Shown here piece by piece: positions 1 through 6,606 of a stretch of DNA of 44,080 nucleotides. Numbering within the stretch: position 1 is the stretch's first letter; the number at the start of each line of letters is the position of its first letter. Source of the DNA: an uncultured Eubacteriales bacterium (lineage in GTDB: Bacteria; Bacillota; Clostridia; Oscillospirales; Ruminococcaceae); assembly GCA_900319075.1 (NCBI GenBank), contig ONMZ01000025.1:1-44080 (forward strand). The letters run 5' to 3'. The notes beneath the pieces were generated by a model. The model did no database searches and was not told the origin of the DNA. It saw only the letters and a list, made by a program, of their open reading frames with translations. Position numbers and translations under genes: made by a program.

Positions 1-315
1 TTTCAATTTTGGGTGTGCAAATATTCTTTCTCACTGCCTCTATATTAGAGGGCTATGTTTCACAGCATCTTGAAAAATGAATAACGAAGGAGTGAGTCCG
101 ATGTAAAACTAAGCCGCAGGAGTGAGAGAGTGCCGATGATATTATCTCTCTTCTGCCAATGATAGCGAAGAAAGAAAGGTCAATTTGAGGGGTGCAAACG
201 GCAGTCCGAAAACCGCAGGTATTCTGTCAATGCCAGCCTCGCAGGCGGCAGTCCGCCACCCGCAAAATGCTGGCTCGGGGCGGACCCCGGACCCCCTCAT
301 AGCGAAAAGAAAGGA
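1..315. other. Non-coding region upstream of mobC, candidate oriT
   Basis: No convincing gene. Positions 232-274 form a nested inverted repeat: GCCAGC (232-237) pairs with GCTGGC (269-274), and inside it GGCGG (244-248) pairs with CCGCC (253-257). A GC-rich palindrome follows at about 276-289. Its place directly before a mobC/relaxase pair fits an origin of transfer. The stretch CCCGCAAAATGCTGG (259-273) is almost repeated before the second mob module at 36719-36733, which supports a shared relaxase-related role. The nick site is not identified. Confidence 0.35.
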
Positions 316-636
316 GTGATGAAATTGAGAACAAGAGATGTAACTATCACCGTCCGCTGTACCGAGGACGAGCGGAGAAAGATCAGAGAGCGAGCCACAA
401 GCCGAGGTCTTAAACTGTCTGACTTCGTTCTGCGGTCGGCGCTGGGCAAGAAGATCGTTGTGCTTGAAGGCTTCCACGAGCTGAGCAAACAGCTCAAATC
501 TGTGGGCAACAATCTCAACCAGCTGACCAGGCTTTGCAACGAGGGCAGGGTGAAAGTTGCCGAGCTGAAAGAGTGCAGAGGTCTGCTTATGGACATCTAC
601 GGTCGGCTGGGCATGATGCTAAAGGAGGTGAAATGA
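316..636 (+). CDS. mobC: MobC-like relaxosome accessory protein
   Basis: Small basic protein of about 106 residues that would help the relaxase bind and open the origin of transfer. Residues 5-40 look like a ribbon-helix-helix/MobC N-terminus (VTITVRCTEDERRKIRERA, then LKLSDFVLRSALG). The C-terminal half has the NNLNQLTRLCNEG segment typical of MobC proteins. The start is uncertain: GTG at 316 and ATG at 319 lie too close to the AAGGAG at 311-316, while TTG at 325 has the best spacing (8 nt) and would give MRTRDVTITV. The stop overlaps the relaxase start as ATGA at 633-636, so the two are translationally coupled. Family assignment is firm; DNA target is not known. Confidence 0.85.
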   Translation: MMKLRTRDVTITVRCTEDERRKIRERATSRGLKLSDFVLRSALGKKIVVLEGFHELSKQLKSVGNNLNQLTRLCNEGRVKVAELKECRGLLMDIYGRLGMMLKEVK

Positions 637-1958
637 TGCCGATAATCCACTTTGCAAACAGCAAGAATCAGACAACGGGCGGCTTAAAAAAGCTGCTCGG
701 GTATGTCAGCAGAGAAAAGAAAACGAAGCTGGAGGACAGGCGGTTGGTGTCGGGTGTGAACTGTTCGACCGAGAATGCCTACAATGAAATGATGCTCACC
801 AAGCAGATGCACAAAAAGAACGGCGGCAGGCTCTACTACCATCTTGTGCAGAGCTTCCCGAAAGGCTATGACATCAAGCCCGAGCTTGCGCACAAGATAG
901 CTTTGGAGCTGACCGAGAAAGCATTGAGCAATTACGAATGTGTGGTGGCGACTCACATCGACCGTGAGCATATCCATTCACACATTGTGTTCAACTCGGT
1001 GAGCTTTGAGACGGGGAACAAGTATCATTCCAACAAGGATAGTGTCCTAAAACTGATGCAGCTGTCTGATGAGATATGCGAAAGCTATGGTGTTCACACC
1101 TTGCAGAAACCTACATTTAATAAAGACGGGCAGAATGATGTTCTCGGTGACAAGGAGTACCGCAGTGCTGTGCGTGGCGATAGCTTCAAGTTCGCTTTGA
1201 TGAACGCAATCACAGACTGTATGAAACAAGCCAAGTCCAAAAAGCAGTTTGTCAAACTAATGAATCGCAAAGGTTACGAGGTGCGGTGGGAGCAGCAGCG
1301 AAAGTACATCACCTACACCACGCCAAAAGGAAAGAAATGCAGGTGCAACAAGCTGCACGACAGGAGATTTTTAAAGGAGGTAATGGAGTATGAATTCAAG
1401 ATCAGAGATAGGATTTTTAATGGAGAAGAACAAGGACAATATGCAGCAGGCGACAGAGACCTTGCCTATGGTGGTAGTGCAGGAGCAGAACTGGACGGCG
1501 GTGCTGAAGATATTGAGTTCGATATGTCAGTCGCAGGACGAGGTCAGAGAAGAACTAAAAGAGCTGCCGACCGGCAAACAGATGACGAGGTACGAGCAGA
1601 ACCAGTCGATACTGCTTGGCAGGTACCAGCAGGAGAGCGAACAGAATCGTCAGCAGATACATCAGGAGATGAAAGAGATGAGCAGCGAACTGCTGAAACA
1701 GGTTGGGAGTATGAAAGAGGAATACTCATCAAAGCTGAAAGAGCAAGAGAACTGGCGGCAGAAAGTAAGCTCAAGGCTGTGCAAAATTCTGATAGCATCA
1801 CAAGCAGTGCAATTGATACTGTGGGCGATATTGCTGCGCTGGCTACGCTGATAGAGGACAATGATGAGGACGAGGACAAGCACTACGCTCCCGTTGACCG
1901 CAAGCGGCTCAAAGAGGAATGGGAGAAGAAAGAGTCGCTGGGGATGCATATGGGGTAG
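633..1958 (+). CDS. mobA: MOBP-type relaxase (MobA/VirD2 family)
   Basis: Relaxase of 441 residues that would nick at oriT and stay bound to the 5' end of the transferred strand. The N-terminal 200 residues carry the catalytic domain: the IIHFANSKNQTTGGLKKLLGYV start, and the metal-binding three-His motif HIDREHIHSHIVFNSV at about residues 110-125. ATG at 633 follows AAAGGAGG at 621-628 and overlaps the mobC stop; ATG at 636 is an alternative. The C-terminal third (from about residue 265) is a low-complexity run rich in G, D, E, R, A, T and S. Its odd composition is explained by a second gene in another frame over the same bases (1390-1851). No coupling protein or type IV secretion gene is visible, so transfer would need a helper element. 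Confidence 0.9.
   Translation: MMPIIHFANSKNQTTGGLKKLLGYVSREKKTKLEDRRLVSGVNCSTENAYNEMMLTKQMHKKNGGRLYYHLVQSFPKGYDIKPELAHKIALELTEKALSNYECVVATHIDREHIHSHIVFNSVSFETGNKYHSNKDSVLKLMQLSDEICESYGVHTLQKPTFNKDGQNDVLGDKEYRSAVRGDSFKFALMNAITDCMKQAKSKKQFVKLMNRKGYEVRWEQQRKYITYTTPKGKKCRCNKLHDRRFLKEVMEYEFKIRDRIFNGEEQGQYAAGDRDLAYGGSAGAELDGGAEDIEFDMSVAGRGQRRTKRAADRQTDDEVRAEPVDTAWQVPAGERTESSADTSGDERDEQRTAETGWEYERGILIKAERARELAAESKLKAVQNSDSITSSAIDTVGDIAALATLIEDNDEDEDKHYAPVDRKRLKEEWEKKESLGMHMG
1390..1851 (+). CDS. Nested MobB-like membrane/coiled-coil protein inside the relaxase gene
   Basis: A 153-residue protein wholly inside the relaxase gene, in a different frame. The ATG at 1390 has a strong AAAGGAGG at 1373-1380 with 9 nt spacing, which the relaxase itself does not need. 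The protein has a sensible design: a polar Gln/Glu-rich middle with heptad-like helices (residues 40-120, for example QQESEQNRQQIHQEMKEMSS) and one hydrophobic segment at the very C-terminus (about residues 131-150, ILIASQAVQLILWAILL) ending in basic RWLR, as in a tail-anchored protein. By analogy with mobB genes nested in mobA of RSF1010 and ColE1-type plasmids (established), it may anchor or stabilise the relaxosome at the membrane (inference). The relaxase frame here encodes low-complexity sequence, which suggests that this frame is the constrained one. Confidence 0.7.
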   Translation: MNSRSEIGFLMEKNKDNMQQATETLPMVVVQEQNWTAVLKILSSICQSQDEVREELKELPTGKQMTRYEQNQSILLGRYQQESEQNRQQIHQEMKEMSSELLKQVGSMKEEYSSKLKEQENWRQKVSSRLCKILIASQAVQLILWAILLRWLR

Positions 1959-1987
1959 ATTTATGGAATTATGAAAGGAAAAAGCAA

Positions 1988-2188
1988 ATGACAGACATTA
2001 CAATTACAAACAAACCAACAATGCTGACAATAAAGCAAGCCGCCGCACTGGTCGACGGTCTTACCGAGTACAGAGTAAGGGAGCTGTGCAAGTCGGGCGA
2101 GCTGCCGTGCCTTATGGCAGGGAAGAAATACCTCATAAACAAGGAAGTGCTGCTGAGATATCTTCGGGGTGATGCCGATGCGGACTGA
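1988..2188 (+). CDS. Excisionase-like helix-turn-helix protein
   Basis: Protein of 66 residues with a MerR/excisionase-type winged helix: MLTIKQAAALV, then YRVRELCKSGELPCLMAGKKYLINKEVLLRYL. These small proteins bind the arms of att sites and tip a tyrosine integrase towards excision. ATG at 1988 is preceded by AAAGGA at 1974-1979; longer upstream starts would run into the relaxase end and lack a ribosome site. It lies between the relaxase and the integrase, the usual place for xis in Firmicute mobilisable elements. It could instead be a small transcriptional regulator of the integrase. Confidence 0.8.
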   Translation: MTDITITNKPTMLTIKQAAALVDGLTEYRVRELCKSGELPCLMAGKKYLINKEVLLRYLRGDADAD

Positions 2189-2282
2189 TAACTTTCTGTG
2201 TTGTAAGTGGAAACTCTTTGAGTTTGGTCTGGATACCGGGATACCTTTGTGGTATCCTGGTGTGTAAAACGGAGGTGATAGA

Positions 2283-3695
2283 ATGGCATATATCGAACCA
2301 AGAAAGAACAAAAAGGGCGAAATAATCGCATACAGGATCAGAGTCAACAAGGGATATGATGCAAACGGCAAAAAGCTCAATCCCTATCAGATGACATTCA
2401 AGCCCGACCCTGACAAGTCCGACAGACAAAACGCAAAGGCTCTCAACGAAACAGCTGTTGAGTTTGAGAAGAAGTGCAAGCAGGGATATGTTGCCGACAG
2501 CAAACAGACCTTCAGAGCGTACTCGGAGTATGCGATGAGAATGAAAGAGCGAGCAGGCGTGAAGCACTCAACGCTGGTAAGGTATGAGGCAATGCTCAAG
2601 GACATCAATACCGAGATAGGACACCTGCGACTGACTGAGATCAGACCGCAGACGCTCAATGTGTTCTACGAGAGCCTTGAAAAGACAGGTGTACGCAAAA
2701 CAGCCGAGCGGGCAGCGGTAAGGGTAGATTTCAAGGAATTCCTTAAATCAAAGAAAATCACCCAGGAGGAACTGCATAAAAAGTCGGGTGTGGGCATGAT
2801 GACAATACGCTCAGCGATAAACGGCGGCAATATACTTCTTGAAAAGGCACAACAGCTGTGTGATACTCTTGGCGTGCCGCTGACAAAACTGTTCATAAAG
2901 GTCAGGGACAAGAGTGTGCTTTCCAACAAGACGATAAGGGAGTATCACAGACTCATATCAAGCATTCTCGCCCTTGCTGACAAGGAGATGATAATACCGT
3001 TCAATCCTGCGGCAAAGGCTACACCGCCCAAGACGAAAAGACCAAAGGTCAATTACTTTGAGTTTGAGGATATAGAGAGGATAGTAAAATGCCTTGAGAA
3101 AGAGCCGCTGAAATGGAAAACACTGATAAACCTGCTCATCATAACGGGCGCAAGGCGGGGAGAGATAATGGGGCTAAAATGGGACGCTGTTGACTGGGAG
3201 AAAAGCAGGATACACATACATCTCAATCTGCTTTACACGTCAGACAGAGGCATATACGAGGACACCACCAAGACCGAGGAGTCGGAAAGGTACATTACCT
3301 TGCCGCAGGAAACAATGCAGCTTTTGAGAGAATACCGCAAATGGTACATCACCACAAGCACAGCATACGGCTCACGCTGGCATAACACAGGCTTCCTGTT
3401 CTTCCAGGAGAGGTCGGGCTACGAGGGAATGCCTATGAATCCCGACTCGGTGAATATCTGGCTGAGGTCATTTTCCAAAAGGCATGAGCTGGGGCATATA
3501 AACCCTCACGCATTCAGGCACACAATGGCGAGCCTGCTGCTGCACGGCAATATGGACATAGCTGCGATAAGCAAAAGGCTCGGTCACGCAAAGATAACCA
3601 CAACGCTTGACATCTATTCTCACATAATGAAAGAGTCCGACAGCGAGTCGGCGGAAACCATAGCGGACATCGTACTAAGAAAGCAAATGGCATAG
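2283..3695 (+). CDS. int: Tyrosine integrase with an inserted XRE-type HTH domain
   Basis: Site-specific recombinase of 470 residues, longer than the roughly 390-400 usual for Tn916-like integrases. Order: N-terminal arm-binding domain (1-70), core-binding region beginning about 75, and a Cro/C1-type helix-turn-helix inserted at about 148-206 (EFLKSKKITQEELHKKSGVG, then MTIRSAINGG and LCDTLGVPLTKLF). The core-binding region then continues (SNKTIREYHRLISSILALAD), and the catalytic domain follows from about 258. Catalytic residues visible: Arg291 (TGARRGE), His409 and Arg412 (HAFRH), His435 (GHAK) and Tyr445 (LDIYSHI). ATG at 2283 follows GGAGGTGATAGA. A 341 bp segment (3264-3604) and the last 93 bp recur at 22190-22530 and 40661-40753, about 95% identical by my count. 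Confidence 0.93.
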   Translation: MAYIEPRKNKKGEIIAYRIRVNKGYDANGKKLNPYQMTFKPDPDKSDRQNAKALNETAVEFEKKCKQGYVADSKQTFRAYSEYAMRMKERAGVKHSTLVRYEAMLKDINTEIGHLRLTEIRPQTLNVFYESLEKTGVRKTAERAAVRVDFKEFLKSKKITQEELHKKSGVGMMTIRSAINGGNILLEKAQQLCDTLGVPLTKLFIKVRDKSVLSNKTIREYHRLISSILALADKEMIIPFNPAAKATPPKTKRPKVNYFEFEDIERIVKCLEKEPLKWKTLINLLIITGARRGEIMGLKWDAVDWEKSRIHIHLNLLYTSDRGIYEDTTKTEESERYITLPQETMQLLREYRKWYITTSTAYGSRWHNTGFLFFQERSGYEGMPMNPDSVNIWLRSFSKRHELGHINPHAFRHTMASLLLHGNMDIAAISKRLGHAKITTTLDIYSHIMKESDSESAETIADIVLRKQMA

Positions 3696-3699
3696 AAAA

Positions 3700-3733
3700 A
3701 ACAAGCCGCACAGAAAAACTGTGCGGCTTGTTT
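3700..3733 (+). terminator. Intrinsic terminator after the integrase
   Basis: A 14 bp perfect stem (3700-3713 with 3719-3732) closes a loop of five A and ends in TTGTTTG. It lies 5 bp after the integrase stop and closes the mob-xis-int transcript. Near symmetry means that it could also stop leftward transcripts. Confidence 0.85.
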
Positions 3734-3787
3734 GCATTGAAAAGTATGGTCGCCACCAATACTAATATAGTTTCTTTAATCACGCTA

Positions 3788-3967
3788 CTATTTCTTTTTA
3801 GCTTTCCTAAATAATACAAACCCGGCAAGACCTAATGCACTTCCCGCAGCTCCGCTTATTTTTCTTATTGTACCATTTTTGTTCCTACGACAGTTTTCGC
3901 ACAGCTTTTTCTTATTGGTACTCATTAGCTCACAACCACATTTTTTGCAGTAGCGAATTTCATTCAT
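3788..3967 (-). CDS. Small zinc-ribbon membrane protein, unknown function
   Basis: Protein of 59 residues, not recognised. It begins MNEIRYCKKCGCELMSTNKKKLCENC, a treble-clef/zinc-ribbon pair of CxxC motifs (CKKC and CENC). After a basic linker comes one short hydrophobic segment (GAAGSALGLAGFVLF) and a basic tail. The start at 3967 is chosen because AAGGAG lies 9 nt upstream; a longer form from 3991 would start before that site. It overlaps the stop of the upstream gene by 8 nt (3960-3967), so the two are coupled. Possible roles in sensing or assembly at the membrane are not supported beyond topology. Confidence 0.65.
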   Translation of the reverse strand: MNEIRYCKKCGCELMSTNKKKLCENCRRNKNGTIRKISGAAGSALGLAGFVLFRKAKKK

Positions 3968-5078
3968 CGTTATCATCTCCTTTTTCTTCATCGGGGATCA
4001 ATAATTCATGCATATTATATTCGATTTGCAATGATGTATCAAAAGCAGCAATGCGTCTTGATATATCACCAAATTTATCAACAACATCAATTTTCTTTTC
4101 TGCTGCACTTTCATTAATCATCAATAAAGTATCTCTATTATCAAGTTGATTTTCAACTATAAATGCCTTGAACTCTTCTAAGCACACTTTACAAGGCTCG
4201 TATTCTCCAAGGATAGCATATCCTTCACATTCGGTTTGAACAGCATTTGTAATAGCGACAAGTGCTTGCAATGCGTCAGTTGCTTTTACAGAGGAATCAT
4301 TTCTTTTCATCATTTGTTTAATATTGCTTTCGTGGAAATGATCCCGAATGTACAACAAATTCTGAGAAAAATTACGCATTAAGGCTCTCTTGGCATCAGT
4401 TGCTGAACTGATCACAAATAATAACGCTTTTTCTCGCAACTTTGAATCTATTATTTTTCTCGCTTGTTTAAGCTTGTCTCTTGCACTATCAGCCATAGCC
4501 AATCTATCGTTCTGAAGCTCAATATGAAGTTCTCGAATAGCATCACCTATAAATTCAATCTCATCAAGTATTTGAGCCATTGTAGCGTGAACCGATAGAT
4601 TATTCAGAGACTGAGTCAGGTTAGGAGCAAAAGACATATTTTCCAGTCTGACCTGCTTTACAATTTTACTACCATCCCGAATTGTTAGTAGTATTTCGCC
4701 GTTTTTATCTATGGTAAACCTATACACACCCTTAGCAATAAGGTCTTTTACATAGGTGTCCATTTTTGCTACCATGATATGTTCTTTTTGAGCCATTGAT
4801 AAAATGATTTCTGCAATGGCAGGAAGTTTAGCCCGTATCTTTTCCCAGTTCCCAAATTGACCTATAAAACTCTTATTATCTTCGTAGGAGATAACGCTAA
4901 GGTCGCCACGATTTGCTTGCCAACCTTCAATGTCATATTCAAATGTTGGAGATATTTCAAATTTATCTTGTTCGCTAATTGGACGTGAAGAATCAGCACT
5001 TTGGAAACCACAATGAGGGCATTGTGTCGCTTTATCAGATATTTTTGTGCCACATTCAGGACATAGAATCAAACTCAT
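3960..5078 (-). CDS. Zinc-ribbon protein with long helical body, unknown function
   Basis: Protein of 372 residues, not recognised. Residues 1-25 form a zinc ribbon (LILCPECGTKISDKATQCPHCGF: CPEC and CPHC). Residues about 45-150 look mixed alpha/beta (YRFTIDKNGEILLTIRDG). The rest (about 160-355) is mostly helical with two more Cys close together (CKVCLEE) and an acidic tail (PDEEKGDDNDE). Start ATG at 5078 has GGAGG upstream. No membrane segment is seen. It forms a coupled pair with the small zinc-ribbon membrane protein downstream. Both genes are clearly more AT-rich than the nitrogen genes on their right, and they sit beside a mobile element end, so lateral gain is likely. Confidence 0.7.
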   Translation of the reverse strand: MSLILCPECGTKISDKATQCPHCGFQSADSSRPISEQDKFEISPTFEYDIEGWQANRGDLSVISYEDNKSFIGQFGNWEKIRAKLPAIAEIILSMAQKEHIMVAKMDTYVKDLIAKGVYRFTIDKNGEILLTIRDGSKIVKQVRLENMSFAPNLTQSLNNLSVHATMAQILDEIEFIGDAIRELHIELQNDRLAMADSARDKLKQARKIIDSKLREKALLFVISSATDAKRALMRNFSQNLLYIRDHFHESNIKQMMKRNDSSVKATDALQALVAITNAVQTECEGYAILGEYEPCKVCLEEFKAFIVENQLDNRDTLLMINESAAEKKIDVVDKFGDISRRIAAFDTSLQIEYNMHELLIPDEEKGDDNDE

Positions 5079-5166
5079 GAGCCAACCTCCAATCGCACTC
5101 TTTCAGTTTCCTTTTTTGTGTAGGAATTCTAATGAAAAGCGGTCATAGCTAAGATAGTTTAATCAG

Positions 5167-5412
5167 TCAACACCTTACCGTAAAGCGTTCGTTCCCTGAG
5201 TGGCTGCAGGTGTACAGTGACATGTCGTAGTGGCTTTGGACCATATCAGCCACCTGAGCAGGCTTGAGCATTTCATCGTCCTCAACACGGTATTTGAAAG
5301 TCTCATAGTCCATATTGGTGAAAAGAACCGTGTCATCTGATCGCTGTGCGGCTGCTTTTTTTGTGTGAAAAGTTGAAACAGATACTGTAGCACCCTGACG
5401 GCTGATGCTCAA
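5167..5412 (-). pseudogene. Class B sortase remnant (C-terminal third)
   Basis: An 81-residue open frame resembling only the end of a class B sortase, an enzyme that normally has about 220-260 residues. It keeps a motif like the catalytic TLxTC region (SLYTCSHSGNERFTV at residues 65-79), including the Cys and the Arg that follows by a few residues, but the catalytic His region and signal anchor are absent. The apparent start lies inside the terminator of the upstream regulator gene and has no ribosome binding site. I read it as a decayed gene at the edge of the insertion-prone region. A translated short sortase fragment would be inactive. Confidence 0.6.
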
Positions 5413-5439
5413 AAAAAGAGAGCCGGACGCATCCGACTC
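5411..5439 (-). terminator. Terminator of the eight-gene nitrogen operon
   Basis: On the minus strand GAGTCGGA and TCCGGCTC pair around a short loop and are followed by TCTTTTTTT. It lies about 65 bp after the stop of the ANTAR regulator gene, so the leftward operon ends here. Confidence 0.85.
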
Positions 5440-5505
5440 CCATAGTCTTTAGCTTTATTTCTACCCTATCGAGCATTTCCCTAAAAACTTTTAAAGAGAG
5501 ATTTA

Positions 5506-6102
5506 TTACTGTGGGGTTTTGTCATACTGTGAGATCAGCTGCTGCGCTGTCTCACGCTTGGTGATGCACTTGTCCATTGCGAGCTTTTCGATATAGCGGT
5601 GCGCATCGTTCTCGGACATTCCTTTTTCAGAGATAAGCAGCCATTTTGCCCTGTTAACAAGGCGTATCTCCTGCATTTTATCCTCAAGCGAGATGGACTT
5701 TTTCTCAAGTCTGCGCAGCCTTTCCCTTGCGCTTTCAAGCCAGTCAAAAGCCTGCGAGACCATTTGCTTTGGCGACGGCTTTGGCAGGGTATATACTCCG
5801 TGGGGACACACTCTGTCGAACACATCGTGGTAATACTCGCTTTTGACTAGCAGCAGCACAGCACTTGCCATACCTGCGCTGCGGTCGATAGCAAGGGTGA
5901 TGCCGTCGTCATCTGGCAGAGGGACATTGATTATCAGCATATCAAAGCTGCGTTCGAGCAGTCTGCGTTTTGCACCGCTGACGCTTGTTTCAAGCTCGCA
6001 TTCATAGTTTCGTCTGTCTGTTATAAGCTCGGTAAGAGCCTGATTGAATTTCGGCTGTGACGAAACTATCAGGACGCTGTATCTGCGTTCTTTGAGCTGC
6101 AA
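5506..6102 (-). CDS. ANTAR-domain response regulator (NasT/EutV type) with degenerate receiver
   Basis: Protein of 198 residues: receiver-like domain (1-115), coiled linker (120-140) and ANTAR RNA-binding domain (about 140-190; NRAKWLLISEKGMSENDAHR, then YIEKLAMDKCITKRETAQQL). ANTAR proteins bind leader RNA hairpins and prevent intrinsic termination, often of nitrogen genes (established). The receiver lacks the usual acidic residues: the acidic pair is replaced by Ser-Ser (LIVSSQ), and the phosphate-accepting Asp position reads Asn59 (MLIINVPLP), so classical phosphorylation is unlikely. It is the last gene of the glutamate synthase operon, 32 bp after the GNAT gene. Leaders at 13031-13076, 13224-13369 and 26512-26564 are plausible targets, which would make the operon autoregulated. 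Its input signal is unknown. Confidence 0.88.
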   Translation of the reverse strand: MQLKERRYSVLIVSSQPKFNQALTELITDRRNYECELETSVSGAKRRLLERSFDMLIINVPLPDDDGITLAIDRSAGMASAVLLLVKSEYYHDVFDRVCPHGVYTLPKPSPKQMVSQAFDWLESARERLRRLEKKSISLEDKMQEIRLVNRAKWLLISEKGMSENDAHRYIEKLAMDKCITKRETAQQLISQYDKTPQ

Positions 6103-6134
6103 ATGTATCCCTCCTTATGCATAGTTTTCAGGCA

Positions 6135-6596
6135 TTAAAGCTCCTTTGCATAGCAAACCGCACCGACGAGCTTGTCATACGGCGGATAGTTTTCGATAAG
6201 TTTGTAACCACGTTTTGTGTACATACCGACAGCCTCAGTCATCTGCGGTCTGGTCTGAAGTATCACTCTTGCAAAACCCTGCTCTTTGGTTTTTTGCTCA
6301 ACAAGCTGCATCATTTTGTCTGCGATATGCTGTCTTCTGTATTCGGGCTGCACCCATACACGCTTTATTTCGGTGCTTTTGTCATCATATCTTTTCAAGC
6401 CTGCACAGCCTACAGCTTTACCGTCATCATAAGCTATAAGAACGTCAGGTATCTGAGCCGAAGCATTATACGGAACAAAGCCTTTGCGTTTGCTCACGCC
6501 GCCGACAAGGCTGCTGTAATAGTCCTCGGTTATCTGATAGAACATCTGAAAGTCGCTGTTTGTAACGCTCGTCCACGTATATGTTATCTCACCCAT
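6135..6596 (-). CDS. GNAT family N-acetyltransferase
   Basis: Protein of 153 residues with the GNAT fold. Motif A is RVWVQPEYRRQHIADKMMQL at about residues 80-99, where the RRQHIA stretch matches the acetyl-CoA-binding (Q/R)xxGxG/A position. It ends with VGMYTKRGYKLIENYPPY, a typical beta-turn motif B. Substrate unknown. It lies 10 bp after the glutamine synthetase gene and before the ANTAR regulator, so it is co-transcribed with glutamate synthase. A role in acetylating an amino acid or a nitrogen enzyme is conceivable but is only inference from position. Confidence 0.85.
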   Translation of the reverse strand: MGEITYTWTSVTNSDFQMFYQITEDYYSSLVGGVSKRKGFVPYNASAQIPDVLIAYDDGKAVGCAGLKRYDDKSTEIKRVWVQPEYRRQHIADKMMQLVEQKTKEQGFARVILQTRPQMTEAVGMYTKRGYKLIENYPPYDKLVGAVCYAKEL

Positions 6597-6606
6597 TCAA
6601 AGCTCC

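Noticed and set aside
142-477. Leftward frame opposite mobC
   Set aside because: Shadow of the mobC gene and the GC-rich hairpin region.
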